Below, one piece after another: positions 34,441 through 43,209 of a stretch of DNA of 64,000 nucleotides. The notes below the pieces were generated by a model. The model ran no database searches. It worked only from the letters and a program-made list of their open reading frames with translations, and had not been told where the DNA came from. Every line of letters begins with the position of its first letter. The first letter of the stretch is position 1. Both the position numbers and the translations under genes were made by a program. The stretch spans positions 1 through 64,000 of the forward strand of contig NZ_JARUKV010000022.1 of NCBI RefSeq assembly GCF_029688865.1, in the 5' to 3' direction. Source of the DNA: Natronococcus sp. A-GB7 (GTDB taxonomy: Archaea; Halobacteriota; Halobacteria; Halobacteriales; Natrialbaceae).

Positions 34441-34464
34441 GGCTTCCACCGACTGGTTTCGCGT

Positions 34465-35226
34465 ATGGAAAAACGGGCCAAACATCCCGTCCGGACGACC
34501 GAAAAGTCGCTGACGCTCATCGACGAGCTCAACCGCCGCGGGGGCGCGCGGATCACGACGCTGGCGGACGAACTGAGCATGGGCAAGAGCGCGATCCACA
34601 ACCACCTCAGCACGCTCGAGGAGCACGGGTTCGTCGTCAAGAACGGGAACACCTACGAGCTGAGTCTGCGCTTTCTGGATATCGGCGGGCAGCTCCGGAG
34701 CGAGATGGACGTCTACCGAGTCGCCGAACCGCAGGTCGAGGCGCTGGCCGAGGAGTCCGGGGAGCTGGTCCACTTCGTCGTCGAGGAGGGCGGTGAGGGG
34801 GTCTACCTCTGTCGCTCGAAGGGCGACCGGGCCGTTGACCTCGACACCTACGTCGGCTGTCGTCACCCCATGCACAGCTCGGCGTTCGGCAAGGCGATCC
34901 TCTCGCATCTCCCCGACCAGCGGGTCGAGGAGATCATCGACCGCCACGGGCTGCCGTCCGTCACGCCGAAGACGATCACTTCGCGGGACGAACTCTACGA
35001 CGCGCTCGAGCGAACACGGGAACGAGGGTTCGCCGTCGACGACGAGGAGCGACTCGAGGGGCTGCGCTGTATCGCGGCGCCGATCAGGTTCGACTCCGAG
35101 GTCATCGGTGCGATCAGCATCTCGGCGCCGACGGCCCGCATCGACGACGACTGGGAGGAAAACGAGTTCGTCGAGCAGCTCTGTCGCACCGCGAACGTCA
35201 TCGAGCTGAACAAGTACAAGGTGTAG
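34465..35226 (+). CDS. IclR-family transcriptional regulator
   Basis: From the ATG at 34465 (MEKRAKHPVR), 253 residues. N-terminal wHTH (residues 8-70): KSLTLIDELNRRGGARITTL, LSMGKSAIHNHLSTLEEHGF. C-terminal effector-binding domain with ESGELVHFVVEEGGEGVYLC, HPMHSSAFGKAILSHLP and LRCIAAPIRFDSEVIGAISI. IclR regulators usually bind an organic acid; glyoxylate and pyruvate act on the bacterial namesake. It lies between aceB and the second GlcD-GlcF gene, which is convergent with a 1-nt gap, and probably controls this cluster. Confidence 0.92.
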   Translation: MEKRAKHPVRTTEKSLTLIDELNRRGGARITTLADELSMGKSAIHNHLSTLEEHGFVVKNGNTYELSLRFLDIGGQLRSEMDVYRVAEPQVEALAEESGELVHFVVEEGGEGVYLCRSKGDRAVDLDTYVGCRHPMHSSAFGKAILSHLPDQRVEEIIDRHGLPSVTPKTITSRDELYDALERTRERGFAVDDEERLEGLRCIAAPIRFDSEVIGAISISAPTARIDDDWEENEFVEQLCRTANVIELNKYKV

Positions 35227-35227
35227 C

Positions 35228-38194
35228 TTACGCGAGCGACGCCTCGAGTTTCGCGATCGGGTGGGGCGGTTTCTCGTCGTACTCGTCGCCGATCTGGGTT
35301 CTACAGGACGCTCCCGGAGCGACGACGCCGTCGCCGTCGCTCTCGTCGATCTGTCCGAACAGCTGCGTGCCGATCGCGCGGCTCATCGAGTAGTGTTCGG
35401 CCTCGTAGCCGAAGGAGCCGGCCATGCCACAACAGCTGCTGTCGAGCGGGTCGACGCCGTACCCCGCCCGCCGGAGGACGCCGACGGCGTGGTGGTCCTT
35501 CTTCGTCGCCTTCTGGTGGCAGTGGCCGTGGTAGGTCAGGCGTTCGTCGACGGGCCCGAACTCGAGGCGGTCGTCGAGTCGATGGACGTCGAGGTACTCG
35601 CAGACGCCGTAGGCGCTTTCGGCGACGTCGGTCACGTCGTGGCCGGTGACCAGATCGGGGTAGTCCGACTGGAACATGACCGCGTCGCTGGGCTCGCAGA
35701 CGACGACGTCCCAGCCGTTTCGAACCCTCGGGATCAGGGCGTTGACGTTCTGCTCGGCCTGCTCTCGGGCCGTCTCGAGGAAGCCTTTCGAGTAGGCGGG
35801 GCGGCCGCTGCTGGTGGTTCCGGACGGGAGGTCGACGTAGACGCCGGCGGCCTCGAGGAGCCGAACCGCGGCCTTGCCGATCTCGGGATCGTTGTACTCC
35901 GTGGTGACGTCCGGGAACAACAGGACCTTGTGGTCGGCCGTCTCCGGATCGACCGGCGACTCCCGGCTCTCGAACCAGTCGGTGAACGTCTCCCGGTGGA
36001 ACGTCGGCAGGGACCGCTCGCGGGCGATGCCGACGGTTTTTTCCATCACCATCCGGGCGCCCGGCAGCTTCGTCGCGTAGTTCGACAGCGGCGCGGTGGC
36101 GCTGCCGAGCTTCGAGAGGGTGTCGATGTTCGCGAACATGCGTTCACGGATCGAGGCGCCGTTGCGCTGGTGGTACTCGTGTTCGACCTCGACCTTGAGC
36201 TTCGCCATGTCGACCTCGCTCGGACAGTCCTTGGCACACCCCTTGCAGCCGATACAGAGGTCCATCACCTCGGTGACGAACTCGTCGGAGAACGCCTCGT
36301 CGGGCTCTAATTCGCCAGTCATCGCCTGACGAAGCATGTTCGCTCGCCCGCGAGTGCTCGTGATCTCTTCGTCGGCCGCCCGATAGGTCGGACACATCAC
36401 GCCACCTGTTCCTTCTTGGCTGGTCCGACAGCCGCCACAGCCGTGACAGAGTTCGACCATTCCCTGGAACCCGTTCTCGTTCTCCCAGTTCAGTGCGGGC
36501 TCGAAGCCGGCCTCGAACTCGCTGTCGGGGCCGAACCGGAGGTTCTCGGTCATATCGTGGTCGCCACAGACCGAGCCGGGATTGAGCAGCCAGTCGGGAT
36601 CGAACGCGGTCTTCAGGTCGCGAAAGACGTTCCAGATGTGGTCGCCGTACAGCTTCCGGTTCCACTGGGTCCGGGCGCGGCCGTCGCCGTGTTCGCCGGA
36701 GACGCTGCCGCCGTACTTCACCGCGAGGTCCGTCGCGCCGTCGGCGATCGCCTCCATCGTGTCGACCCCCTCGGCGGTTTTCGTGTTGACGAGCGGTCGG
36801 ACGTGCATACAGCCCGGCCCGGCGTGGGCGTAGAAGCTGCCGAACGTCCCGTTTTCCTCCATGACCTCCTGGAAGTCCGCGACGTACTCCGTGAGGTGCT
36901 CCGGCGGGATCGCGATGTCCTCGATAAAGGCGATGTGTTTCTCGTCGCCGGTCCGGGAGAGCAGGATCGGCGTCGAAGCCTTCCGCATCTTCCAGAGCCG
37001 CGACTGCTGTTTCTCGTCGTAGGCCGTCAGCGCGTCGAACGCGATCTCGCCCTCGCGGTCGTCGATCAGCGCCTCGACCAGTTCGCGGCCCTCCTCTTCG
37101 TCGTCGGCGTAGAACTCGACCAGCAGGAACGAACTGGTTCCCTCGGGGAGGATACCGACGACGTCGGCGAACTCCTCGGTGTTTCGCGCCAGGTCGAGCA
37201 GCACGTCGTCTAACACCTCGACCGCCGCGGGGTCGTGTTCGAGGATGTCCCCGACGTCGTCCATCGCATCGAGCAGACTGCGGTAACAAAGCACCGCGAC
37301 CGAGGTCGTGTTCGGGATCGTCTCGAGGGAGACCTCCGCCTCCGTGACGATCCCCAGGGTGCCCTCGCTGCCGACCAGCAGCCGCGCGAGGTTGACGGTT
37401 CCGCTCTTGGCCTCTTCGACGAGCATGTCCAGATTGTACCCGGAGACGTTCCGCTTGAGCGTCGGATAGGCCTCCTCGACCGCGTCGCTCTCCTCGTCGA
37501 CGATCCGAGCGACTTCGGCGTAGATTCGCTCGAGAAGCTCCCCCTCGGGATCGGCCCGCTCGCGCAGTTCCTCGAGGTCGATCTCGCCGAAGCGCTCGAC
37601 GGAGCCGTCGGCGAGGACGACCTCGCAGGACTCGACGTAAGCGTCTGTCTTACCGTACTTCAGCGAGTGCGCCCCGGTCGTGTTGTTCCCGATCGCACCC
37701 CCGAGGGCGCTTCGGTCGGCGGTCGACGGATCCGGAGCGAACTTGAGCCCGTGGGGCTCGAGGGTCCTGTTGAGTTCGCCGACAGTAATCCCAGCCTGGG
37801 CTCGGGCTCGTCGGGCATCGGGGTCGGTGTCGGTCACCGCGTTCATGTAGCGGGTGAAATCGAGGACGACGGCCTCGTTGACGGTCTGTCCGGCGAGGCT
37901 CGTTCCGCCGCCCCGGGGAAGCACTGGAATCTCGTGGTCCGCACAGTAGCGCATCACCGCGGCGACGTCGTCGGTCCCGGTCGGGTAGACGACGCCGATC
38001 GGCAGCATCTCGTAGGCGCTCGCGTCCGTCGCGTACAGTTCGCGAGAGTACTCGTCGAAGCGGACGTCGCCGTCGACCCGTCGCTCGAGCGCGTCGACGA
38101 GATCGATTCGTTCGGTCGTGTCGTTCTGGTAGTCGTACTCCGCGCGACGATCCGTCGCCGGGTCTCCGTCGATCGGTCTGTCGTGTGTAGCCAT
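35228..38194 (-). CDS. Second FAD/Fe-S D-2-hydroxyacid dehydrogenase (GlcD-GlcF fusion)
   Basis: A 988-residue paralogue of the gene at 21908-24898: FAD_binding_4 (RGGGTSLAGQTVNEAVVLDF near 95; SALGGAIGNNTTGAHSLKYG near 168), oxidase C-terminal domain, a first Cys cluster CHGCGGC near 579 with a longer loop before VMCPTY, CIGCKGCAKDCPSEVD near 648, CHQKATKKDHHAVGVLRRAG and DSSCCGMAGSFGYEAEHYSM near 918. The Cys-rich C-terminal half is very similar to the first copy, the N-terminal half less so, suggesting different substrates. The YdiJ-like layout implies membrane-linked oxidation of a D-2-hydroxyacid. Its regulator is probably the adjacent IclR. Confidence 0.88.
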   Translation of the reverse strand: MATHDRPIDGDPATDRRAEYDYQNDTTERIDLVDALERRVDGDVRFDEYSRELYATDASAYEMLPIGVVYPTGTDDVAAVMRYCADHEIPVLPRGGGTSLAGQTVNEAVVLDFTRYMNAVTDTDPDARRARAQAGITVGELNRTLEPHGLKFAPDPSTADRSALGGAIGNNTTGAHSLKYGKTDAYVESCEVVLADGSVERFGEIDLEELRERADPEGELLERIYAEVARIVDEESDAVEEAYPTLKRNVSGYNLDMLVEEAKSGTVNLARLLVGSEGTLGIVTEAEVSLETIPNTTSVAVLCYRSLLDAMDDVGDILEHDPAAVEVLDDVLLDLARNTEEFADVVGILPEGTSSFLLVEFYADDEEEGRELVEALIDDREGEIAFDALTAYDEKQQSRLWKMRKASTPILLSRTGDEKHIAFIEDIAIPPEHLTEYVADFQEVMEENGTFGSFYAHAGPGCMHVRPLVNTKTAEGVDTMEAIADGATDLAVKYGGSVSGEHGDGRARTQWNRKLYGDHIWNVFRDLKTAFDPDWLLNPGSVCGDHDMTENLRFGPDSEFEAGFEPALNWENENGFQGMVELCHGCGGCRTSQEGTGGVMCPTYRAADEEITSTRGRANMLRQAMTGELEPDEAFSDEFVTEVMDLCIGCKGCAKDCPSEVDMAKLKVEVEHEYHQRNGASIRERMFANIDTLSKLGSATAPLSNYATKLPGARMVMEKTVGIARERSLPTFHRETFTDWFESRESPVDPETADHKVLLFPDVTTEYNDPEIGKAAVRLLEAAGVYVDLPSGTTSSGRPAYSKGFLETAREQAEQNVNALIPRVRNGWDVVVCEPSDAVMFQSDYPDLVTGHDVTDVAESAYGVCEYLDVHRLDDRLEFGPVDERLTYHGHCHQKATKKDHHAVGVLRRAGYGVDPLDSSCCGMAGSFGYEAEHYSMSRAIGTQLFGQIDESDGDGVVAPGASCRTQIGDEYDEKPPHPIAKLEASLA

Positions 38195-38509
38195 TGGATA
38201 TCTGGTGTTGGTCGAAGCGGTTTCTGTTGCAAGCGATGCCGAAACCGGCTCGGGAAGGCGACGAGGGGGCGTCTACTCGTCGATCCGGCCGCCTCCGAAC
38301 GGTCGGACTGCTCGCCGCACCACGATCCGGTCGGTCGGGAAACGGGGAACAGTCACCGGTCGTTTGCTAATCGCTTGCATGTTTCGTGTGTGGTAACTGC
38401 TAGTCGAGGGAACTCACATAACTGTTGTGCCACTCGGCTGCGAGCACAGTCGTGTTCGTGGATCGCACCACTCCAGCGCGCCGTTCCACACGGACTTCTG
38501 GGGGTCGTT
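38195..38509. other. Interval of 315 nt upstream of the second dehydrogenase
   Basis: Promoter region of the 988-residue dehydrogenase on the minus strand. No gene or repeat is seen. Confidence 0.4.
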
Positions 38510-38674
38510 TCAATCGGCGTACCCGTCGTTCGCCCGGTAGACGACGAGGAGATACGCGGTGACGACGAGAAACACCGTCGCGTACAGCACCGATCGGACG
38601 TACAGGGAGTAGGCGAACGCCGACACGTTGAGCACGATTCCGCCCAGTACGAGTCCCCGCTGGAGTCGCGGCAT
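38510..38674 (-). CDS. 54-residue membrane protein
   Basis: ATG at 38674, TGA at 38512-38510. The product MPRLQRGLVLGGIVLNVSAF continues with two hydrophobic segments (GIVLNVSAFAYSLYVRSVLY and ATVFLVVTAYLLVVYRAN) and a short DGYAD tail. Two TM helices with a basic head suggest an inner-membrane micro-protein. No family known. It follows the cupin gene by about 65 nt on the same strand. Confidence 0.55.
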   Translation of the reverse strand: MPRLQRGLVLGGIVLNVSAFAYSLYVRSVLYATVFLVVTAYLLVVYRANDGYAD

Positions 38675-38738
38675 AGCCGCGGATACGGGTACTCGAGTAT
38701 TAAATTCGGCGGTCGGATCGACTCCTCGGGGACCACCG

Positions 38739-39164
38739 CTACTCGCCGTCGTCCCCGACGGAGCCGTCCGTCGCTTCGTCCGCGGTCTCGAGCTGGTAGA
38801 CCGGATACCGCCCCTCCTGGGGCCAGCCGACCGCAGCGAGCTTACACGGCTCGTCGAACGGGTTGTAGACGAGGTGGGCGCCCGCCTTCCCCTCGTCGAA
38901 CGCGATGATATCGTCGGTCTCGAGCGTTACCGTCTCGTCGGTCGTCTCGGCGCGACAGGACCCAGAGACGACGTAGAACAGCTCCTTCTGGTTCTCGTGG
39001 TAGTGGAAGTGATTCTGCGAGAGTCGCTCGCCCGACTCGAGGACGGCGACGTTGAAGTTGAACGCCTCGACGCCGAGCGCCGGCGAGGCCTCCCACCGGC
39101 GTCCCGGTTTGTCGGGATTCGTCTCGAGCTCTTCGAGCGTGACGTGTTTCCAGCCGTCTTCCAT
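38739..39164 (-). CDS. Cupin-domain protein
   Basis: A 141-residue single cupin. The two metal motifs are visible: the first around QNHFHYHENQKELFYVVSG (H-x-H...E) and the second around IIAFDEGKAGAHLVYNPFDE. The start, MEDGWKHVTLEELE, is the usual cupin head. It may be a metal-dependent isomerase, dioxygenase or sugar/organic-acid sensor. It is 78 nt downstream of tctA on the same strand, as the last gene of a possible four-gene operon. Confidence 0.82.
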   Translation of the reverse strand: MEDGWKHVTLEELETNPDKPGRRWEASPALGVEAFNFNVAVLESGERLSQNHFHYHENQKELFYVVSGSCRAETTDETVTLETDDIIAFDEGKAGAHLVYNPFDEPCKLAAVGWPQEGRYPVYQLETADEATDGSVGDDGE

Positions 39165-39242
39165 ACCCTACCGGTCGCACGCCGACACTTAGCCGTTGTG
39201 GTAACGGCCGTCTGCTACCTGCTACGAGAAGAAATTCGGGAG

Positions 39243-40742
39243 TCAGTTCCTGCCGAGGGTTCGTTCGACCCGTCCCTTCAGGAAGGGGCCGAACAGGATC
39301 AGGAAGATCGCGACCGACAGCAGGAACGACAGCGGCTGGTTGATCGGATCGATGAAGATCGTGTAATCGCCGCCCGAGATCTGCAGCGACCGGAAGAAGT
39401 TCTCCTCGGCGATCGGGCCGAGCACGATCCCGAGCACGAACGCGATGATCGAGTAGTTGTTCCGGACCATGTAGAAGCCCAGAATCCCGAGCGCGATGAC
39501 GGCGCCGACGTCCCACCAGTTCTGGTTCAGCGTGTACGCGCCGGCGTACGAGAGCACGATGACCATCGGGATGATCAGGGTCGTATCGAGCTCGGTGATC
39601 TTACTCGCGTAGGGAATCAGCGTCAACCCGACGAGGAGGATGAGGATGTTGCCGAGGAACAGCGAGATAAACAGCGCGTACGTGATCTGAAGCTGTTCGC
39701 CGAAGAGGACGGGGCCGGGCTGGAGTCCGTGCATGAGGATCCCCCCGAGCAGGACTGCGGTCGATCCGCTGCCCGGAATGCCGAATGACAGCGTCGGAAT
39801 GAGCGATCCGCTGACGGTCGGGTTGTTCGCCGCTTCCGGTGCGATGACGCCACGGGGATCCCCGTCGCCGAACCGCCCATCCTTGGTCGAGGAGCGGGCC
39901 TCTTCGGCGTAGGCGACGAACGTCGACGTCGTCGCTCCGGAGCCGGGGACCATCCCGATACCCATTCCGATCAGCCCCGATTTGAGGGTCGTAACCGGAT
40001 ACTTGAATACCGTCGTGATCCCGTCGCGAACGCTGCCGGCGATCTCGACGTCGCCCTCGGAGATCTTCTTGCGGGCGGCGAGTTTCATCATCTCGGCGAA
40101 CGCGAACATCCCGATCAGTGCTGCGACGAAGTCGATTCCCTCGTAGAGTCCGAACTGGCCGAAGGTGTACCGCGGACGCGGACTGAGGATCGCGGTCCCA
40201 ATGGTCGAAATCATGAATCCGAGCGCGCCGGCGACCAGTCCCTTGACGATCGACCCCTGGGTGACGATCGTGATCAGGGAGATCCCGAGGATCGCCAGTA
40301 GGAAGTACTCCGGCGAGCCGAACGCCAGCACGACCTCGATCAGGATCGGCGAGAGGAGGATTAGTGCGATCGCGGCGAGAAAGCCGTTCAGCGCCGACGC
40401 CGTCGTCGCGATGGCGAGTGCGTTCTTCGCCAGCCCGTTCTGTGACATCGGATACCCGTCCAGTGTCGTCGCCGCGGCTGACTCGGTCCCAGGTGCGTTG
40501 ATCAGGATCGCCGCGATCGAGCCGCCGAACATCGCGCCGCTGTAGATCGCGACCAGCAGAATGATCGCCGCCGTCGCGTCGAGTGGCAGCGTCAGCGGCA
40601 GCACGATCGCCATTCCGACCGGTGACCCGATACCGGGGAGCGCTCCGAGGACGATCCCGAGGAGGAGTCCAAGCGCCAACCACATGATCATCTCGGGGGT
40701 CGTCGCGATCGACAACCCCTCGAAGAAGGCGTCGACCGCCAT
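39243..40742 (-). CDS. tctA: TctA-type large membrane subunit of a tripartite carboxylate transporter
   Basis: A 499-residue protein of about 12 helices. Diagnostic TctA blocks: LGALPGIGSPVGMAIVLPLT near 32-51, IYSGAMFGGSIAAILINAPG near 65, TTLDGYPMSQNGLAKNALAI, and GMGIGMVPGSGATTSTFVAY near 255. It forms the channel of the TTT (tripartite tricarboxylate/tartrate) system with TctB and the binding protein TctC. Start is directly after the tctB stop (no gap), so translation is coupled. Confidence 0.92.
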   Translation of the reverse strand: MAVDAFFEGLSIATTPEMIMWLALGLLLGIVLGALPGIGSPVGMAIVLPLTLPLDATAAIILLVAIYSGAMFGGSIAAILINAPGTESAAATTLDGYPMSQNGLAKNALAIATTASALNGFLAAIALILLSPILIEVVLAFGSPEYFLLAILGISLITIVTQGSIVKGLVAGALGFMISTIGTAILSPRPRYTFGQFGLYEGIDFVAALIGMFAFAEMMKLAARKKISEGDVEIAGSVRDGITTVFKYPVTTLKSGLIGMGIGMVPGSGATTSTFVAYAEEARSSTKDGRFGDGDPRGVIAPEAANNPTVSGSLIPTLSFGIPGSGSTAVLLGGILMHGLQPGPVLFGEQLQITYALFISLFLGNILILLVGLTLIPYASKITELDTTLIIPMVIVLSYAGAYTLNQNWWDVGAVIALGILGFYMVRNNYSIIAFVLGIVLGPIAEENFFRSLQISGGDYTIFIDPINQPLSFLLSVAIFLILFGPFLKGRVERTLGRN

Positions 40743-41387
40743 CTACAGCCCACCTCTCAGGAGTATCGGCGCACCGTCGAACAGCATCGGCACGAGCGGA
40801 CTGAAGTCGAAGAGGTGTCCCTGGTCGAACGGCAACACGAGATACGTCATGAACAGGTAGATGACGGCCGTTCCCGCGACGGCCAGCCCGACGCTGACGA
40901 CGGGATTGACGCGGAACCAGAGGGTGTATCCCGCGATATACAGCGGTGTAACGAACAGGAAGCCCGCGGCCCACCCCGCGACGAAGTACAACACCGCCGT
41001 CGAGACCATGAATATCGTCTCGTCTACTTCGAACCCGTACTTCGCACCGAGCGTGTCCTTTTTGTACTCTTCCGCTTCCGGTTCGGTATCCTCGAGTTGC
41101 TCCTGGTCCGTCTCGGTCTGGTCGACCACCTCCGAGTCCTCGGAGCTAGTGATGCTGACGCTCTCGGCGACGAACCGCCGAACGGGTCCCGGGAGGTAGT
41201 TCTGCAGTAACAACAACAGCGAGCCGATAAAAACGGCCGCCGCGGTTAGCTGAGGAAACACGCGAGCGTCGTCCGGGTAGCTCTCGATCACCGGCTCGAT
41301 AATAAACACCGCGCTCACGACGAGGAACGTAACGAGCATTATTCGCTCCGGCGTTACTTTCCTCTTAATTGACTCTGAATTACTCAT
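40743..41387 (-). CDS. tctB: TctB-type small membrane subunit
   Basis: A 214-residue protein with four helices (IMLVTFLVVSAVFIIEPVIE, LTAAAVFIGSLLLLLQNYLP, VDETIFMVSTAVLYFVAGWA with VTPLYIAGYTLWFRVNPVVS, and LAVAGTAVIYLFMTYLVLPF) and an acidic loop of about 50 residues (STSITSSEDSEVVDQTETDQ region). This layout is that of TctB, which holds the membrane complex together. Between tctC (26-nt gap) and tctA (0-nt gap). Confidence 0.85.
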   Translation of the reverse strand: MSNSESIKRKVTPERIMLVTFLVVSAVFIIEPVIESYPDDARVFPQLTAAAVFIGSLLLLLQNYLPGPVRRFVAESVSITSSEDSEVVDQTETDQEQLEDTEPEAEEYKKDTLGAKYGFEVDETIFMVSTAVLYFVAGWAAGFLFVTPLYIAGYTLWFRVNPVVSVGLAVAGTAVIYLFMTYLVLPFDQGHLFDFSPLVPMLFDGAPILLRGGL

Positions 41388-41412
41388 TATAATATAACAA
41401 CGGCGGGGGTAG

Positions 41413-42483
41413 TTACGAGTGCTCTTCGATCAGATCGACGATCTCTAGCTCCTCCATCTCCTCGAACGCGTCGTCGATCGACGCGTTCGCCTCCTCGGGA
41501 CCTTCGTAGAAGATCGGGTTTCCGGTATCATCCGACCACTCCTCGTACCGTTCGTCCTGAGTCGCCTCTTCGACCCGCTCGGTCAGTTCCTGGATGACGC
41601 CGTCGGGCGTATCCGGCGGGGCGTACAGGCCCCGGGTAACGCCGGAGATGAAGTCCATATCCGGATACCCCTCGTCGGTCACCGACGGGATGTCGGGGTA
41701 CACCTCCGTCCCCTCGCTCCAGAACGTACAGACCGGGTAGACGCCGCCTGCGGAGACGTCCGGCTCCGTCCCCGCGTCCGTTCCGATCCCGCAAGGAACC
41801 TCGCCGGAGGTCACCGCCTCAGCGATCGGGCCGGTACCCGTGTACTGGACCCGATCCTCCCACTGCCAGTCGTACTCCTCGGCGTACCCCTCACCGTGTT
41901 TCGCCAGCAGGGTCATGATGTCCTGCGGACTGCCGGGCTCCTGGATACCGATCGAATTCCACTCGCCGGAGTTGTGCATCTCGCGGACGTCCTCGAACGT
42001 TTCGACCTCGCCCTCGTACTCCTCGTTGACGATCAGACACCACGTCGAGCGACCGATGTTCGCGATTCCCTCGAGCTCGCGCTGATCGAAGCCGGGGTCG
42101 TCGAGCATCTGTGGCGGCACCTCGAGCGGGGTTGCGCTCCCAGCGATCGTGTGTCCGTCGGGATCAGAGCCGTACAGTTCACCGAACCCGTTCAGACCGC
42201 CGCCGCCGGGAACGTTGTCGACCTGGATATCCTGATCCATCGCGTCGGTAAGCGATTCGACGATCCCGCGAGCGTAGACGTCAGTGCCACCGCCCTCGTC
42301 GTACGGCACGATGTATCGGATCGTTTCAGCGGGCTCCCAGTCCTCGTCGTCCCCCGCGTCGGGGTCGTCGTCCTGTAGACAGCCAGCCATCGATACGGCA
42401 GCTCCCGCACCAGCAATCCCGAGGAACCCTCGCCTGGTCGTTGCCTCCACCGTCAAACGTCGTTGAGTTGGTTTTTCGGACAT
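41413..42483 (-). CDS. tctC: TctC-type solute-binding lipoprotein
   Basis: A 356-residue Bug/TctC binding protein with a Tat signal (RR at 17-18 in TTRRGFLGIAG) and lipobox Cys35 (SMAGCLQ). The mature part begins with an acidic linker, then YIVPYDEGGGTDVYARGIVE near 65, VDNVPGGGGLNGFGELYGSD near 95 and the ASKGHTV-like DPDGHTIAGSATPLEV. These are the typical carboxylate-binding loops of the family (citrate, tartrate or other dicarboxylates; not predictable). First gene of tctCBA-cupin. Confidence 0.9.
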   Translation of the reverse strand: MSEKPTQRRLTVEATTRRGFLGIAGAGAAVSMAGCLQDDDPDAGDDEDWEPAETIRYIVPYDEGGGTDVYARGIVESLTDAMDQDIQVDNVPGGGGLNGFGELYGSDPDGHTIAGSATPLEVPPQMLDDPGFDQRELEGIANIGRSTWCLIVNEEYEGEVETFEDVREMHNSGEWNSIGIQEPGSPQDIMTLLAKHGEGYAEEYDWQWEDRVQYTGTGPIAEAVTSGEVPCGIGTDAGTEPDVSAGGVYPVCTFWSEGTEVYPDIPSVTDEGYPDMDFISGVTRGLYAPPDTPDGVIQELTERVEEATQDERYEEWSDDTGNPIFYEGPEEANASIDDAFEEMEELEIVDLIEEHS

Positions 42484-42720
42484 ACGTATCGACCACAGAC
42501 CCTGGAATTCGTTACACGACTCCGTGAGTCAGGGTCACACTACCATGATCAAACAGTACAGATATAAAGCTTTCTCTTGTGTTGGGGCTTGATCTGTACA
42601 TAATACAAAAATGAACAAATTTAATGTTAGATTTAATATCTAAGGGGTCGTCCGATCGTGGCTACGAGTTGCCCGACCCTGCGAGTAACTGATTTATGGG
42701 TGGAGGCCGTCGTCGGATCC

Positions 42721-43149
42721 ATGACCGTCGTTGCAGCGATCGATCGTTCCGACAGGGCCGCCGCCATCATCACTGAAGCACACCGACTCGGCGAGGCGTT
42801 CGGCGAATCGGTCGAGGTCGTCCACGTTCTCACCCGCGACGAGTTCGTCTCGCTCGAGCGAACGAACGTCAGCGAGACGGGGGGGACGGTACCGGTAGAC
42901 AACGTCGTCGAGATCGCCGAAGAGATCGCCGCGGAGGCGATCGAGGACGCCGGTGTCGAGGCGACCCCGGTCGGACTCCTCGGAGATCCGGCAGACGAAG
43001 TCGCCAGCTACGCCGACGGGGAGGAAGCGAGCTACCTGGTCGTCGCGGGACGCAACCGCTCGCCGGTCGGGAAGGCGCTGTTCGGGAGCGTCGCTCAATC
43101 GATCCTGCTGGACGCCTCGACGCCGGTCGTCTCCCTTCGAGCCGAGTGA
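42721..43149 (+). CDS. Universal stress protein (UspA family)
   Basis: From the ATG at 42721 (MTVVAAIDRSDRAAAI), 142 residues. ATP-binding C-terminal signature GRNRSPVGKALFGSVAQSIL, ending CPVV-like DASTPVVSLRAE. The DxS start (AAIDRSD) and the middle VGLLGDPADEVASYADGEEA fit UspA proteins. The upstream in-frame start at 42658 has no support. Divergent from tctC, with AT-rich DNA between (42545-42650). Role in stress or nutrient adaptation is general. Confidence 0.9.
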   Translation: MTVVAAIDRSDRAAAIITEAHRLGEAFGESVEVVHVLTRDEFVSLERTNVSETGGTVPVDNVVEIAEEIAAEAIEDAGVEATPVGLLGDPADEVASYADGEEASYLVVAGRNRSPVGKALFGSVAQSILLDASTPVVSLRAE

Positions 43150-43174
43150 GTCGGAGCGACCGGCGCCGTAATAC

Positions 43175-43184
43175 AAAATTTTTT
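43175..43184 (+). promoter_or_regulatory. TATA-like tract of the crotonase-CoA-transferase operon
   Basis: AAAATTTTTT lies about 30 nt before the ATG at 43210. Confidence 0.4.
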
Positions 43185-43209
43185 GCGAGAGACCCACTAA
43201 CGGGGTGGT

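Larger units (their letters stand above)
33894..34464. other. Interval of 571 nt between aceB and an IclR gene
   Basis: No secure gene. A minus-strand frame (34246-33968) has partly protein-like sequence (VREGGVVLQVSASNGAVG) but an arginine-rich head and no family match, so it is not called. The IclR promoter with a 13-nt palindrome lies at the right end. Confidence 0.45.
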
